64,000 bases of DNA from Kribbella jiaozuonensis. GTDB taxonomy: Bacteria > Actinomycetota > Actinomycetes > Propionibacteriales > Kribbellaceae. Below are positions 34,656-43,339 of the stretch, one piece after another; the first letter of the stretch is position 1, and every line of letters begins with the position of its first letter. The stretch lies in NCBI RefSeq assembly GCF_005233875.1, contig NZ_SZPZ01000003.1, positions 62,001-126,000 on the forward strand, given 5' to 3'. A program made the position numbers and the translations under genes. The notes beneath the pieces are model-generated. The model made no database searches. It saw only the letters and a list, made by a program, of their open reading frames with translations, and was not told the DNA's origin.

Positions 34656-35806
34656 GCGCCGGTGATGACCAGCTCTGGACGACCGACGGAAGTGCGCCGG
34701 TCCTGGCTGCTATTCGTGAGCGGTGGTTGAGAGCCGCGATTGATGCTCTCCAAGATGATCCGCTGGTGGTTGGCGCGGCGCTGGTTGGGTCGTTGGGTGC
34801 GGGCGGGGCGGCAAGCCCGTTAGGCTCTTGGGTTGTGGGAGAGAGTCGGCTGGATATGGGGCGGGTTTGGGCGGCTCGGGGGGTTATTGATCGGGTGTTT
34901 CTGGATTCGCCTCAGTATCGGTGTGAGGCGTTGGAGGGGGCGCTGGGGTGTGGGGTGAGTGTCAAGCTTGAGACGGCTAATCCGGTTCGCAGCTTCAAAG
35001 GGCGTGGGACTGAGTTGGTTGCGAGTCGGTTGGCTGCGGGTGGGGCGCGGGCTGTGGTTTGTGCGAGTGCGGGGAATCTGGGGCAGGCGCTGGCTTGGTC
35101 GGGGCGGCGGCGGGGGCTTGAGGTGACGGTGGTGGCTTCGCGGTTTGCGACGAAGGCGAAGCTGGATCGGATCCGTGCGCTGGGCGCGACGTTGGAACTC
35201 GTTGACGGGGATCACGAGTTGGCGCGTGAGCGGGCGGCGGCGATTGCGGAGTACGAAGGAATTCGGCTGCTCGAAGACAGTCTGGATCTCGAGACGTGTG
35301 AAGGCGCGGCGACGATCGGGCTCGAGTTGATGGAGGGTACGCCGACATTCGACACCGTGCTGATTGCCCTTGGTGGCGGGGCTATGGCGACCGGCGTGGG
35401 TTATGTGGTGAAGGAGCTCGCGCCCGACGTTGACGTGATCTGCGTGCAGCCGCATGGTGCGCCGGCGTTGACGCGTTCGTGGCACGAGCGGCGCGTTGTC
35501 ACGACCGACTCCACCGACACGATCGCCGACGGAGTGGCCGGCCGGTTCCCGATCCCGGAAGTTCTCGACGACCTTCTGCTGATCGCCGATGACGCCGTAC
35601 TCGTCCAAGAGGAATCGATCATCAGCGGCATGCGCCTGCTGTACAACCACGCGGGGCTCATCGTCGAGCCGTCCGCCGCGCTTGGCGTCGCCGCGGTCCT
35701 CGAGGACCCCACGCGCTTCGCCGGCCGCCACGTACTCACGATCATCTGCGGCAGCAACGTCGACCTACCCACGTACCACCGCTGGATCGGCACGCCAGGA
35801 GGGTGA
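34652..35806 (+). CDS. PLP-dependent threonine dehydratase-like enzyme with unusual N-terminal extension
   Basis: 384 residues. From about residue 69 (MGRVWAARGVIDRVFLDSPQ) the sequence is a fold-type II PLP enzyme: the lysine motif ETANPVRSFKGRGTELVASR, CASAGNLGQALAWSG, ALGGGAMATGVGYVV as the phosphate loop, and LTIICGSNVDLPTYHRW. The first ~60 residues do not belong to that family; RWLRAAIDALQDDPLVVGAA followed by LVGSLGAGGAA resembles the beginning of a nucleotidyltransferase domain that has lost the rest. A separate start at 34856 (or GTG 34835) after GGGAGAG is possible for the PLP part. Serine, threonine or diamino-acid substrates are possible. Confidence 0.75.
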   Translation: MSAGDDQLWTTDGSAPVLAAIRERWLRAAIDALQDDPLVVGAALVGSLGAGGAASPLGSWVVGESRLDMGRVWAARGVIDRVFLDSPQYRCEALEGALGCGVSVKLETANPVRSFKGRGTELVASRLAAGGARAVVCASAGNLGQALAWSGRRRGLEVTVVASRFATKAKLDRIRALGATLELVDGDHELARERAAAIAEYEGIRLLEDSLDLETCEGAATIGLELMEGTPTFDTVLIALGGGAMATGVGYVVKELAPDVDVICVQPHGAPALTRSWHERRVVTTDSTDTIADGVAGRFPIPEVLDDLLLIADDAVLVQEESIISGMRLLYNHAGLIVEPSAALGVAAVLEDPTRFAGRHVLTIICGSNVDLPTYHRWIGTPGG

Positions 35807-35808
35807 AG

Positions 35809-36564
35809 TCAGACCAGCGCCGCGACCCACGCGTCGTGGTGCTCGGCGACGTACGCGGCGGCCGGACCCCAGTAGTCGGCATGGCCCTCGTCGTACATGC
35901 GCGCCCACGGTTGCTCGCCGGTCTCGTGGCCGCGGATCAGTACGTCGTACTGCCCGCGCGTTCGGGCCGCGATCTGTGCGGGAAGGGCGCGCCGCTGCTC
36001 CAGGTCGAGGCCGTAGCCGTCCACCAGCGCACGCAGCCGCGGCCCGTCGGCGTCCACGTCGCCTCCCGCGACGAACGGGAGGAAGGCGGTTGCGGCGTAC
36101 CCGAGATCCCAGAGTCGCGACGAGTGGCCGGCGTTGTCCCAGTCGATGAATACCCAGCGCTGATCGTTGCGGACCAGGTTCCAGGGCGCGAGGTCGTTGT
36201 GGCAGATCAGGTCGCCGCCGGTGGGATCGGGGACGATCACGTTCCAGCTGACGTCTGATGGTGGCTCGAAGGACTCCATCGTGTCGTGGAGCTCGCGAAT
36301 CAGCCGGCCGATCCGCCGCAGCTCGTCCAGAGTCGACGGCGGCTGCGCGTGGGCGAGCTCGCCGGGCACGTACTCAAGAACGTGCCGGCCCTGATCGTCA
36401 CGCCCGTACGTACGCGGCGCGCCGTCGAACTGCCTCTCGGCGAGGTGCTCGAGTACAGCCTCAACCCCGGGCGTCTGGGGCAGCGCAGGCTTCCGCACGG
36501 TCGCCCCGATCCGCACGACGCGATCGGCGACGTTCCCGCCCGTCAGCACCTCTTCACGCTCCAC
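35809..36564 (-). CDS. Phosphotransferase family protein (APH-like)
   Basis: 251 residues. The kinase-fold catalytic loop is ICHNDLAPWNLVRNDQRW, with metal motif WVFIDWDNAGHSSRLWDLGY; the N-lobe contains VEAVLEHLAERQFDGAPRT and the hinge GRHVLEYVPGEL. GTG start. It converges with the PLP gene (2 nt between stops) and diverges from the decayed MazG-like gene by 33 nt. Family is clear; substrate unknown. Confidence 0.85.
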   Translation of the reverse strand: MEREEVLTGGNVADRVVRIGATVRKPALPQTPGVEAVLEHLAERQFDGAPRTYGRDDQGRHVLEYVPGELAHAQPPSTLDELRRIGRLIRELHDTMESFEPPSDVSWNVIVPDPTGGDLICHNDLAPWNLVRNDQRWVFIDWDNAGHSSRLWDLGYAATAFLPFVAGGDVDADGPRLRALVDGYGLDLEQRRALPAQIAARTRGQYDVLIRGHETGEQPWARMYDEGHADYWGPAAAYVAEHHDAWVAALV

Positions 36565-36597
36565 CCCGCCATCCTGCCGAACGTAGGCTCTGTCGGC

Positions 36598-36826
36598 ATG
36601 GAATTACCAGCCCTCCAGGCCCGAGCCGTTGAGATCAGCGCTCGTCATGGCGGTCGGCGGGCGCCGCGAGATCGACGATGCCCGGATCCGCCTCGGCCAC
36701 GAGCTGGCCGACTGCCTCTGGTCCGTCCTGGTCCTTGCCGACTGCTACGACATCGACCTGGCCGCGGAGTTCACCCGCATGACCGACGAGCTGGACGCCA
36801 AGCTTTCAGTTGCGGTGGGCAACTAG
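36598..36826 (+). pseudogene. Decayed MazG-like pyrophosphohydrolase (internal deletion plus frameshift)
   Basis: An ATG at 36598 opens MELPALQARAVEISARHGG, a start typical of small actinobacterial MazG-like NTP pyrophosphohydrolases. The downstream half, GGRREIDDARIRLGHELADC followed by LWSVLVLADCYDIDLAAEF, continues in the next frame (+1) from about 36647. The central metal-binding part (usually 30-40 residues) is missing. The remnant reading from 36629 or 36647 could yield ~60 residues but lacks the EExxE-type motifs. It overlaps the methyltransferase 3' end by 21 nt. Confidence 0.65.
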
Positions 36827-37561
36827 TCGGGTGAGGCCGAGAGTCTGGCCGGCGTCGGTGCGGAGCATCTGGGCTTCCTCGCGGCCCGGCGTACCGCTGT
36901 CTTGGTCGCAAGCTTCGTTCCACTGCAGCCAGTCTCGCCAGCCGTCGGGGAGCTGGTCGGCGACCTCGACGGTCACCAGGCCGGTCTTCTCCCAGTGCCG
37001 ACGCCACCACGCGGGACTGTGCCAGGCGCAGAAGTCCCATTTCCAGTACGGCGCGAGGTGCGGCGGGGGAAGCGCCTCGTACTCCGCGACGAGGCCAGGT
37101 TGCACGATGCCGAGCCGGCCGCCGCGTTTCACGAAACGTGAGTAGTAGCCGAGGTAAAGGTCGTCGGTGCCGAAGTAGTGGTACGCGCCGATGCTGACGA
37201 GCGCGTCGAAGAAGCCCTCGGCGAAGGGCAGGGCATGGGCTTCCGCGTGGATCGGGTGAACCCGGTCCTCCAGGTCAGCGTCGGCCACCCGGCGCAGGTT
37301 CTCGTCAGGCGTGACCCACAGGTCGGCCGCCCACACCTCAACGCCGTACTCCTTAGCCAGAAAGATCGAACTGAGCGCGGCCCCACACCCCAGGTCGAGC
37401 ACCCGCATCCCCGCCTCAAGCGCCATGACCTCAGCCAGCGCCTCCGCCTGCCACACAGGATTCGGCCCCATCCCACCATCAACCATCCACCGCCCCGGGT
37501 ACGCCGCCGACCGCGGGTAACGCTCATTCCTCAACAGCACGTCAAGCTCGCCATCATCCAT
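36806..37561 (-). CDS. SAM-dependent methyltransferase
   Basis: 251-residue class I methyltransferase. SAM motif I is GMRVLDLGCGAALSSIFLAK, with following acidic strand VEVWAADLWV and motif IV region DALVSIGAYHYFGTDDLYLG. The start at 37561 was chosen because family members begin near MDDGELDVLLRNERYPRSAA and a GGAGA precedes it; longer versions (37642, 37675) add unrelated residues, and the frame further upstream is antisense to the YCII gene. The C-terminus (WRDWLQWNEACDQDSG) is typical of actinobacterial small-molecule methyltransferases. Confidence 0.82.
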   Translation of the reverse strand: MDDGELDVLLRNERYPRSAAYPGRWMVDGGMGPNPVWQAEALAEVMALEAGMRVLDLGCGAALSSIFLAKEYGVEVWAADLWVTPDENLRRVADADLEDRVHPIHAEAHALPFAEGFFDALVSIGAYHYFGTDDLYLGYYSRFVKRGGRLGIVQPGLVAEYEALPPPHLAPYWKWDFCAWHSPAWWRRHWEKTGLVTVEVADQLPDGWRDWLQWNEACDQDSGTPGREEAQMLRTDAGQTLGLTRLVAHRN

Positions 37562-37805
37562 ACGACGCGAGTCTCCGATCCCACCCAATCCCAGGCAAAC
37601 GGTTATCCCCAGATGACGGTTGTCGTCGAAGCGCTCCGCCATTTCACCGAACCACCCGCGGCGCAGGCGCTTCATCACTGACAGCTGCGACGATATGCAG
37701 CGCGGCGAGAAGTTTCTTGGGGGCGTTGTCGATCTTGGGGTTGGTCGTTCGACCTGGGGGTGTGAAGCGGGCCGAGAGGCGGTTCGTGGGGACGAGGAGA
37801 GTGCG

Positions 37806-38228
37806 ATGGCGAAGTACATGTTGATCATGCGGGGTACCGATGAGTCGAATGCGGCGGTGATGGCCGGGTTCGAGGAGTTGGCGGCTTCGACGTACCAGTT
37901 CATCGAGGAGTTGATGACGGCCGGGGTGTTCATCGCGGCCGAGGGGCTGGATGATGCGGCCGAGAGTGTGGTGGTCGACTTCAGCAGTGAGGCGCCGGTG
38001 GTGACGGACGGGCCGTACGGGGAGACGAAGGAGCTGTTCGGGGGCTACTTCATGCTCGATGTCGCGTCGAAGCAGGAGGCGGTCGAGTGGGCCAAGCGGC
38101 TGCCGTCGGTTGCCGGGTCGAAGATCGAGGTACGGCGGGTTGCCGGCGAGGACGAGCGGCCGCCGGGCCATGAGGAGTCTGCCGAGGCCGGGGAGCGGGC
38201 TGGGAGTGAGAGCGCCGGCCGGGTCTGA
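37806..38228 (+). CDS. YCII-related (DGPF-type) protein
   Basis: 140 residues. YCII fold with MAKYMLIMRGTDESNAAVMA, the DGPY motif in VVTDGPYGETKELFGGYFML, and the closing VASKQEAVEWAKRLPSV. Proteins of this DGPF subtype are encoded beside ECF42-type sigma factors, as here, where the stop and the sigma start share one base (TGATG). The acidic Glu/Gly-rich tail after residue 110 is unusual. ATG follows GAGGAG. The role in sigma control is not known. Confidence 0.88.
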   Translation: MAKYMLIMRGTDESNAAVMAGFEELAASTYQFIEELMTAGVFIAAEGLDDAAESVVVDFSSEAPVVTDGPYGETKELFGGYFMLDVASKQEAVEWAKRLPSVAGSKIEVRRVAGEDERPPGHEESAEAGERAGSESAGRV

Positions 38229-39442
38229 TGAATACGGCGGATGTCGAGGCCGTCTGGCGGATCGAGTCGGCGCGGATCGTGGCCGCGCTGACCCGGTTCA
38301 CCGGGGATTTCGCGCTGGCCGAGGACGCCGCGCAGGAGGCGGTGGCCGAGGCGCTGGTGTCGTGGCCACGCAACCCTCCGGCCAGTCCGGCCGGCTGGCT
38401 GATGGCGACGGCCCGGCGGCGTGCGATCGACGCGATCCGCCGCCGTACGGCGCTGAAGGATCGGTACGCGCTGCTCGCGGCGGATCCGGTCGTCGACGAG
38501 GACATCGACCCCGACCGGATCGACGACGACGTCCTGGCGTTGATGTTCATCAGCTGCCACCCGGTGCTCTCGCCCGAGGCCCGGGTGGCGCTGACCCTGC
38601 GGGTGGTCGCCGGGCTGTCGTCCGAGCAGATCGCCCGCGCGTTCCTGGTCCCCGTACCGACTGTGCAGGCGCGGATCACCCGCGCGAAGAAGACGATCGC
38701 GGCGGCCGGCGTACCGTTCGAGCTGCCGCCGGCTGATGAGCGCCGGGAGCGGTTGGGCGGCGTACTCAGCGTCGTCTATGTGATCTTCACGGAGGGCTCG
38801 ACGGCGACGTCGGGCGACCTGCTGGTACGCCGGGATGTCGCGTACGAGGCGATCCGGCTGGCCCGCACGCTGACGGCGCTGCTGCCGGACGAGCCCGAGG
38901 TACACGGTCTGCTCGCGCTCTGCGAGCTGACGGCGGCGCGCTTCCCGGCCCGCACGAGCCCGGATGGTTCGCCGATCCTGCTCGAGGATCAGGACCGGCA
39001 GCGGTGGGACCTCTCGGCGATCCACCGGGGGCTGGCGTCGCTGGCGAAGGCGTCGGTGCGCGGGCTCGGCCCGTACGGCCTGCAGGCTGCGATCGCCGCC
39101 GTACACGCGTCGGCGCCGTCCGTGGAGGCAACCGACTGGGACCGGATCGTCGTGCTCTACGAGGCCCTCGGTCGGGTCGCGCCGTCGCCCGTGGTCGAAC
39201 TCAACCGAGCCGTCGCCGTCGCCCTGGCCTCCGGTCCGGCCGAGGCCCTGGCCATGGTGGACGAGCTGGTCGCCTCGGACAGACTCCCCGGTTCGCACCT
39301 GGTCCCGACCGTACGAGGCGAACTCCTCACCCGCCTCGGCCGCCTATCCGAGGCCCGCGCCGAACTGGAACTGGCCGCTCGCCTGTGCACCAACGAACGC
39401 GAGCGCTCAGTGCTGCTGAACAAGGCGGCCGCGCTGGACTGA
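38228..39442 (+). CDS. ECF42-type RNA polymerase sigma factor with TPR-like C-terminal domain
   Basis: 404 residues. Region sigma2 is VEAVWRIESARIVAALTRFT with the core-binding DFALAEDAAQEAVAEAL, followed by GWLMATARRRAIDAIRRR; sigma4 is LTLRVVAGLSSEQIARAFLV. From residue ~185 a long helical domain (FTEGSTATSGDLLVRRDVAY, then VVELNRAVAVALASGPAEAL and LGRLSEARAELELAARL) is the SnoaL-free, TPR-like extension that replaces an anti-sigma partner in ECF42. It is translationally coupled to the YCII gene. Confidence 0.92.
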   Translation: MNTADVEAVWRIESARIVAALTRFTGDFALAEDAAQEAVAEALVSWPRNPPASPAGWLMATARRRAIDAIRRRTALKDRYALLAADPVVDEDIDPDRIDDDVLALMFISCHPVLSPEARVALTLRVVAGLSSEQIARAFLVPVPTVQARITRAKKTIAAAGVPFELPPADERRERLGGVLSVVYVIFTEGSTATSGDLLVRRDVAYEAIRLARTLTALLPDEPEVHGLLALCELTAARFPARTSPDGSPILLEDQDRQRWDLSAIHRGLASLAKASVRGLGPYGLQAAIAAVHASAPSVEATDWDRIVVLYEALGRVAPSPVVELNRAVAVALASGPAEALAMVDELVASDRLPGSHLVPTVRGELLTRLGRLSEARAELELAARLCTNERERSVLLNKAAALD

Positions 39443-39447
39443 CCGGG

Positions 39448-39954
39448 CTACTCGCCCGTGGCGCCGTCGATGCGCTCGCGGAGGAAGTCTGCGTGGCCGT
39501 TGTGGCGGGCGTACTCCTCGATCATGTGCAGGTAGATCCAGCGCAGCGTGTAGTCCTCGCCGGGGCTGACTGCGTCGAGGCTGAGCCCCGCCACCGCCGT
39601 ACGCGATCGGGCGACACTCGCCTGATAGCTGGCCAGGTCGTCCGCGGCCCGCGTGATGTCGACGACGTCGCTGCGGTTCGTCGAGCCTGGCTGGTAGTCC
39701 CAGAAGTACAGGTGGTCCGGCTGGTCGTCGTACTCGTGGAACCAGGCCTCGACCCCTGACAGGTGCCGGACAAGCCCGAGCAGCGACAGCGTCGAGGGCG
39801 GCACCGACCGCGTCGCCAGCTGCTCCGGCGTGAGGCCGCCGCACTTCTGGAGCAGCGTGGTGCGCTGGAAGTCGAGGCGGTCGTCGAGGGCGGACCGCTC
39901 GTCAACCGGGTTGATCGGTGGCTCGGGCCGCTCGGGCGTGGTCCATGTCGACAT
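39448..39954 (-). CDS. DinB / DUF664 family protein
   Basis: 168 residues with four-helix DinB-like pattern and the expected histidine positions: SLLGLVRHLSGVEAWFHEY, ADDLASYQASVARSRTAV, and YLHMIEEYARHNGHADFLR near the end. Typical of DUF664 (mini-circle-type) proteins in actinobacteria. It converges with the sigma gene (5 nt between stops). Possibly a mycothiol-dependent enzyme; nothing specific can be read. Confidence 0.82.
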   Translation of the reverse strand: MSTWTTPERPEPPINPVDERSALDDRLDFQRTTLLQKCGGLTPEQLATRSVPPSTLSLLGLVRHLSGVEAWFHEYDDQPDHLYFWDYQPGSTNRSDVVDITRAADDLASYQASVARSRTAVAGLSLDAVSPGEDYTLRWIYLHMIEEYARHNGHADFLRERIDGATGE

Positions 39955-40032
39955 GCCGGCGAGGTTACGTGTGGGTCGACCCTGCGGCTACCGAGTTAGG
40001 CCTTCTGAGCCCTGCGGCGGGAGAATCAGTGT

Positions 40033-40512
40033 GTGAAGAAGCCAGACGCCGAGCCCGTGGTTGCGCGCAACCGGAAGGCTGCGCATGACTACCAGCTGGG
40101 CGAGTCCTGGGAGGCGGGGATGGTGCTGGAGGGGCCGGAGGTGAAGGCGCTTCGGGCCGGGCGGGCGTCGCTGGTCGGCGGATTCGCGCAGGTCGAGAAC
40201 GGGGAGATCTGGCTGCACGGCGTGCACATCCCGCAGTACTCGCAGTCCCGTTGGTTCAACGGCGGCTCCCGCCGCAAGCGGAAGCTGCTGCTGCACCGCG
40301 CCCAGATCGACAAGATCGAGCGCAAGGTCAACGAGAGCGGCCTGACGATCGTCCCGACGTCCCTGTACTTCAAGGACGGCCGCGCGAAGGTCGAGATCGC
40401 CCTTGCCCGCGGCAAGAAGACCTGGGACAAGCGGAACGCACTCGCCGAGCGCGAGGCGACCCGCGAGGTCGAGCGCGCGGTCAACCGCCGCCTGAAGGGC
40501 CGCTCGGACTGA
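40033..40512 (+). CDS. smpB: SsrA-binding protein SmpB
   Basis: 159-residue tmRNA-binding protein of trans-translation. It contains the OB-fold blocks NRKAAHDYQLGESWEAGMVL, GPEVKALRAGRASLVGGFAQ, WLHGVHIPQYSQSRWFNGGS and the basic tail KRNALAEREATREVERAVNR. GTG start 9 nt after GGGAGA. tmRNA genes often lie just downstream of smpB, but none was recognised in the adjacent sequence; the next gene follows after 21 nt. The location among accessory genes is unusual. Confidence 0.95.
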   Translation: MKKPDAEPVVARNRKAAHDYQLGESWEAGMVLEGPEVKALRAGRASLVGGFAQVENGEIWLHGVHIPQYSQSRWFNGGSRRKRKLLLHRAQIDKIERKVNESGLTIVPTSLYFKDGRAKVEIALARGKKTWDKRNALAEREATREVERAVNRRLKGRSD

Positions 40513-40533
40513 TCCATTTGTTAGCGTGCGCCG

Positions 40534-41070
40534 GTGGACGATCTGGGATCCGTACCGTGGCCGCCGACACCGATCAAGACCGAGCGTCTCGTACTGCGAG
40601 AGCCCGAGGCCCGCGACCGTACGATGTTCATCGACCTCCTCGCCTCACCCGAGGTGAACACGTACCTCGGCGGCCCGCGCCCCCGCGACGAGCTCGAACG
40701 CGAAACGCCTGACGTCCCCGAGCGCTGGCCCGGCAGCTTCGTCGTCGAACTCGACGGCACGATGATCGGCTGGATCCTGCTCCGCCGGGCAACCGACCAC
40801 CGCCGCCCCGCCGCCACGGGCAAGGCCGACCTCGGCTACCTCTTCCTCCCCCACACCTGGGGCAACGGCTACGCCCGCGAGGCCTGCACCGCAGCCCTCA
40901 CCTGGTTCGACACCACCCACCCAGGCGAACCGATAATCCTCACCACCCAATCCGCCAACCTCAGCTCCATGCACCTCGCCGCAGCCCTGGGCTTCACCGA
41001 ACTCGAACGCTTCGAAGCCTGGAATGCCGAACAATGGCTCGGCCAACGCCCTCCGGCGAGCACCGTCTGA
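40534..41070 (+). CDS. GNAT acetyltransferase, RimJ/RimL type
   Basis: 178 residues. RimJ-like opening IKTERLVLREPEARDRTMFI, a central DLGYLFLPHTWGNGYAREAC with the acetyl-CoA loop, and TTQSANLSSMHLAAALGFTE. Such proteins acetylate ribosomal or small-molecule amines. The start is a GTG 21 nt after the smpB stop with no strong ribosome site, so it may be read through from smpB. The substrate is unknown. Confidence 0.85.
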   Translation: MDDLGSVPWPPTPIKTERLVLREPEARDRTMFIDLLASPEVNTYLGGPRPRDELERETPDVPERWPGSFVVELDGTMIGWILLRRATDHRRPAATGKADLGYLFLPHTWGNGYAREACTAALTWFDTTHPGEPIILTTQSANLSSMHLAAALGFTELERFEAWNAEQWLGQRPPASTV

Positions 41071-41148
41071 CCTCGCGCTGGAGCTGTTGCGACGGACGAG
41101 ACTCTCGTCCGTCGGAAGAAAGCCGGGCCCTGCGAGGTTGCGGGTGGC

Positions 41149-41919
41149 ATGACCACACTTGTCGACCGCACCGTTGCGGCTCTGCGTGCCAATCACGACA
41201 CCCTCGCCGCACTGGTACCGACCTTGACGCAGGAACAGCTGAACGGCCGTAGCGGAGCGGAGGAGTGGACAGTCGCTCAGGTTCTCTCGCACCTCGGCAG
41301 CGGCGCCGAGATCTTCCGCAAGCCGATCGCGATCGCGGCCGGCGAGCAGGTCCAGCCTGAGGAGAACCAGTCGATCTGGGCCCGGTGGAACGCCTTGTCC
41401 CCAGCCGACCAGGCGGCCGGATTCGTCAAGTACGACCAGGCGTACGTCGATGCCGTCGAGGCGCTCAGCGCCGAGAAGCCCGACAGCGCGATCGACCTGG
41501 GCATCCTGCCCGAGCCGGTACCGCTGGAGGTCGCGCTCGGGATGCGCCTCAGCGAGGTCGCGAACCACGCGTGGGACGTACGCGTGGGAGTGGACCCGTC
41601 CGCGACCGTGGACGCGGCCTCGGCCGACCTACTCATCGAACTCCTCGCCGGCCCGCTGGCCTTCCTCCTGGGCTTCTCCGCCAAGACCGACGAGCTCGAG
41701 CGCGAGGTCCGCCTGGCGATCCCCGGCGGCGGCATCACGATCACCGACACGGTCACCGTGACCACGTCTCTCGACGACCCCACAGCCACGTTCGACGGCC
41801 CATCCGAGGCCGTCACGCGGCTACTGACCGGACGGCTCCGCGCCGAGTACTCCGCCGGCGTAAGCGTGACCGGCAACGTCACCCTGGACGAACTCCGGAA
41901 CGTCTTCCCCGGCTACTGA
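41149..41919 (+). CDS. Maleylpyruvate isomerase / DinB-like mycothiol-dependent protein
   Basis: 256 residues. The N-terminal ~150 residues match the MDMPI_N DinB-like bundle (TVAALRANHDTLAALVPTLT, WTVAQVLSHLGSGAEIFRKP, LGMRLSEVANHAWDVRVGV, which supplies the metal histidines). The C-terminal ~90 residues resemble the SCP2-like domain that follows in this family. Mycothiol-dependent isomerase or transferase activity is known for relatives; the substrate here is unknown. It overlaps the following membrane gene tail-to-tail by 7 nt. Confidence 0.8.
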   Translation: MTTLVDRTVAALRANHDTLAALVPTLTQEQLNGRSGAEEWTVAQVLSHLGSGAEIFRKPIAIAAGEQVQPEENQSIWARWNALSPADQAAGFVKYDQAYVDAVEALSAEKPDSAIDLGILPEPVPLEVALGMRLSEVANHAWDVRVGVDPSATVDAASADLLIELLAGPLAFLLGFSAKTDELEREVRLAIPGGGITITDTVTVTTSLDDPTATFDGPSEAVTRLLTGRLRAEYSAGVSVTGNVTLDELRNVFPGY

Positions 41920-42365
41920 CGGATCCGGTGGTAGGCCTTGCAGCCCAAGCACAGCCCGGTGGCTGCGTTGAGGGCTGCGAGGCCGAAGGCGACAGCGGTG
42001 AGGCCGTAGCCGGCGACATCGACGCCGAGTACGAAGGTGGCCAGCGCCAGAGCGGTGAACACGAAGCCGACGAACTGGCCGAATCTCTGCGGCCGAGCAT
42101 CCTCCAACTTCGCCGGCGCTCCGATCCGCGGCCAGATCACCCGGGCAAAGATCTGCGCCCACACCGACCACTGAAAACTGACGAACGCGGTGAACGCAAA
42201 CACCGCGACCTGGGACGCGAGCAGGCCGAGACTCAACGGCCGGGCAATCTCGACGATGAGCAGTACGACGGCGAGCACGCCCGCCGTAGCCCCGGCGCTG
42301 AATCGCAAGAGGCGCGGATCGACATGGGCGCGGAGCGGACACGCACCAATACCGGAGCCGCCCAT
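41913..42365 (-). CDS. DUF4395 membrane protein
   Basis: 150 residues with about four hydrophobic segments (LRFSAGATAGVLAVVLLIVE, LGLLASQVAVFAFTAFVSFQ, FGQFVGFVFTALALATFVLG, AVAFGLAALNAATGLCLGC) and the DPRLLRF opening plus the C-terminal GLCLGCKAYHRI that characterises DUF4395. The CxxC near the end suggests thiol chemistry; relatives sit beside thioredoxin- or rhodanese-like genes, absent here. ATG at 42365 chosen from family start. Confidence 0.82.
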   Translation of the reverse strand: MGGSGIGACPLRAHVDPRLLRFSAGATAGVLAVVLLIVEIARPLSLGLLASQVAVFAFTAFVSFQWSVWAQIFARVIWPRIGAPAKLEDARPQRFGQFVGFVFTALALATFVLGVDVAGYGLTAVAFGLAALNAATGLCLGCKAYHRIRQ

Positions 42366-42550
42366 GTGGTTCTCCAGAGAATGAGATGCCAGCCAGCCGA
42401 CCCGAATGAGTCTACTCGGCCCTGCACCTGGCAAGTTTCGCCATGGTAATCTGAACCCCGCAGGCGCGGGTTCACCCCGGTCGTAGGGCGCAGCGGCTCA
42501 CGGAGCCGAAAGGGCAAGGCCCACCTACTTCACACCGAAGAGGGAGCGCC

Positions 42551-43180
42551 ATGCCCAAGCTCGAAACGTACAAGAAGCAGGCGAAACTGCTCGTTCGCTG
42601 GCACCGCGAAGGAAACTTCTCGATCGGCGGCCGCATCCGACAGCTCGAGCGCTATCGCACGTTGTCCGACCGCGAAGCACTCGCGCTGAAGTTTCCGCTC
42701 ACCGAAGCCCAAGAGATCATCGCCCTCGAAGCAGGCTGCGCCAACTGGGCCGAACTCAAGGCGACCACGGAAGCGGCCCCGCCCACCAACGAGCAACCGC
42801 AGCCCCAGGACACGGCAGTCGCCAGCGCGAAACCGGTGCTGTACGTCGCCGACGTCGCTGCGGCCGCCACGTTCTATCGGGACCAGCTCGGCTTCCGAAT
42901 CGACTTCTTGCACGGCAACCCGCCGTTCTACGGCTCGGTATCACGCGACGGCGCGACCTTGCACCTGAAGCTCGTATACGAGCCAGTGTTCGCCGCCGGC
43001 GCCGCGGAACGGCAAGGGCTCATCATGGCATTCATCGACACGCCGAACGTCCGCGACCTCTACACGGAATATCAGACCGCCAACGCCGAAATCATCCAGA
43101 AACTAACCAAACAAGCCTGGGGCGGCACCGACTTCATAATCCGAGACCCCGACGGCAACGCAATAGCCTTCGTCGGCTGA
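42551..43180 (+). CDS. Two-part protein: helical N-terminal domain plus VOC (glyoxalase-like) domain
   Basis: 209 residues. Residues 1-75 (MPKLETYKKQAKLLVRWHRE, then LSDREALALKFPLTEAQEII and ALEAGCANWAELKA) resemble the small module often placed before ankyrin or VOC domains in actinobacteria. Residues ~95-209 are a glyoxalase-like domain (VLYVADVAAAATFYRDQLGF to FIIRDPDGNAIAFVG). ATG after GAGGGAG. The 185-nt leader (42366-42550) contains a bulged GAACCC/GGGTTC hairpin near 42453-42473; nothing else was seen there. Confidence 0.82.
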   Translation: MPKLETYKKQAKLLVRWHREGNFSIGGRIRQLERYRTLSDREALALKFPLTEAQEIIALEAGCANWAELKATTEAAPPTNEQPQPQDTAVASAKPVLYVADVAAAATFYRDQLGFRIDFLHGNPPFYGSVSRDGATLHLKLVYEPVFAAGAAERQGLIMAFIDTPNVRDLYTEYQTANAEIIQKLTKQAWGGTDFIIRDPDGNAIAFVG

Positions 43181-43339
43181 GGCGCCTGACAACTCAACCT
43201 CCATAGTTGCCCCGTCCCCCTACGGAGTGGGCAACAGGTCCCGGGCTGTTATGACGTCTTCCCGCCCCTTGGCCCGGTCAGGCCTCTATCAGGCCGCCGG
43301 GACCAAGCTTCGGGATCGGTCCGCAGACAGCCAGGCACG

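Noticed and set aside
40513..40700. tmRNA (ssrA) gene next to smpB
   Set aside because: Looked for the usual 5' GGGGCTGA...TTTCGAC start and the 3' TTCGATTCC region; neither was found.
42453..42550. Possible riboswitch before the VOC-fusion gene
   Set aside because: A GAACCC/GGGTTC hairpin and a GAGCCGAAAGGGCAA stretch recall part of glycine riboswitches, but the GGAGAG-type core is absent.
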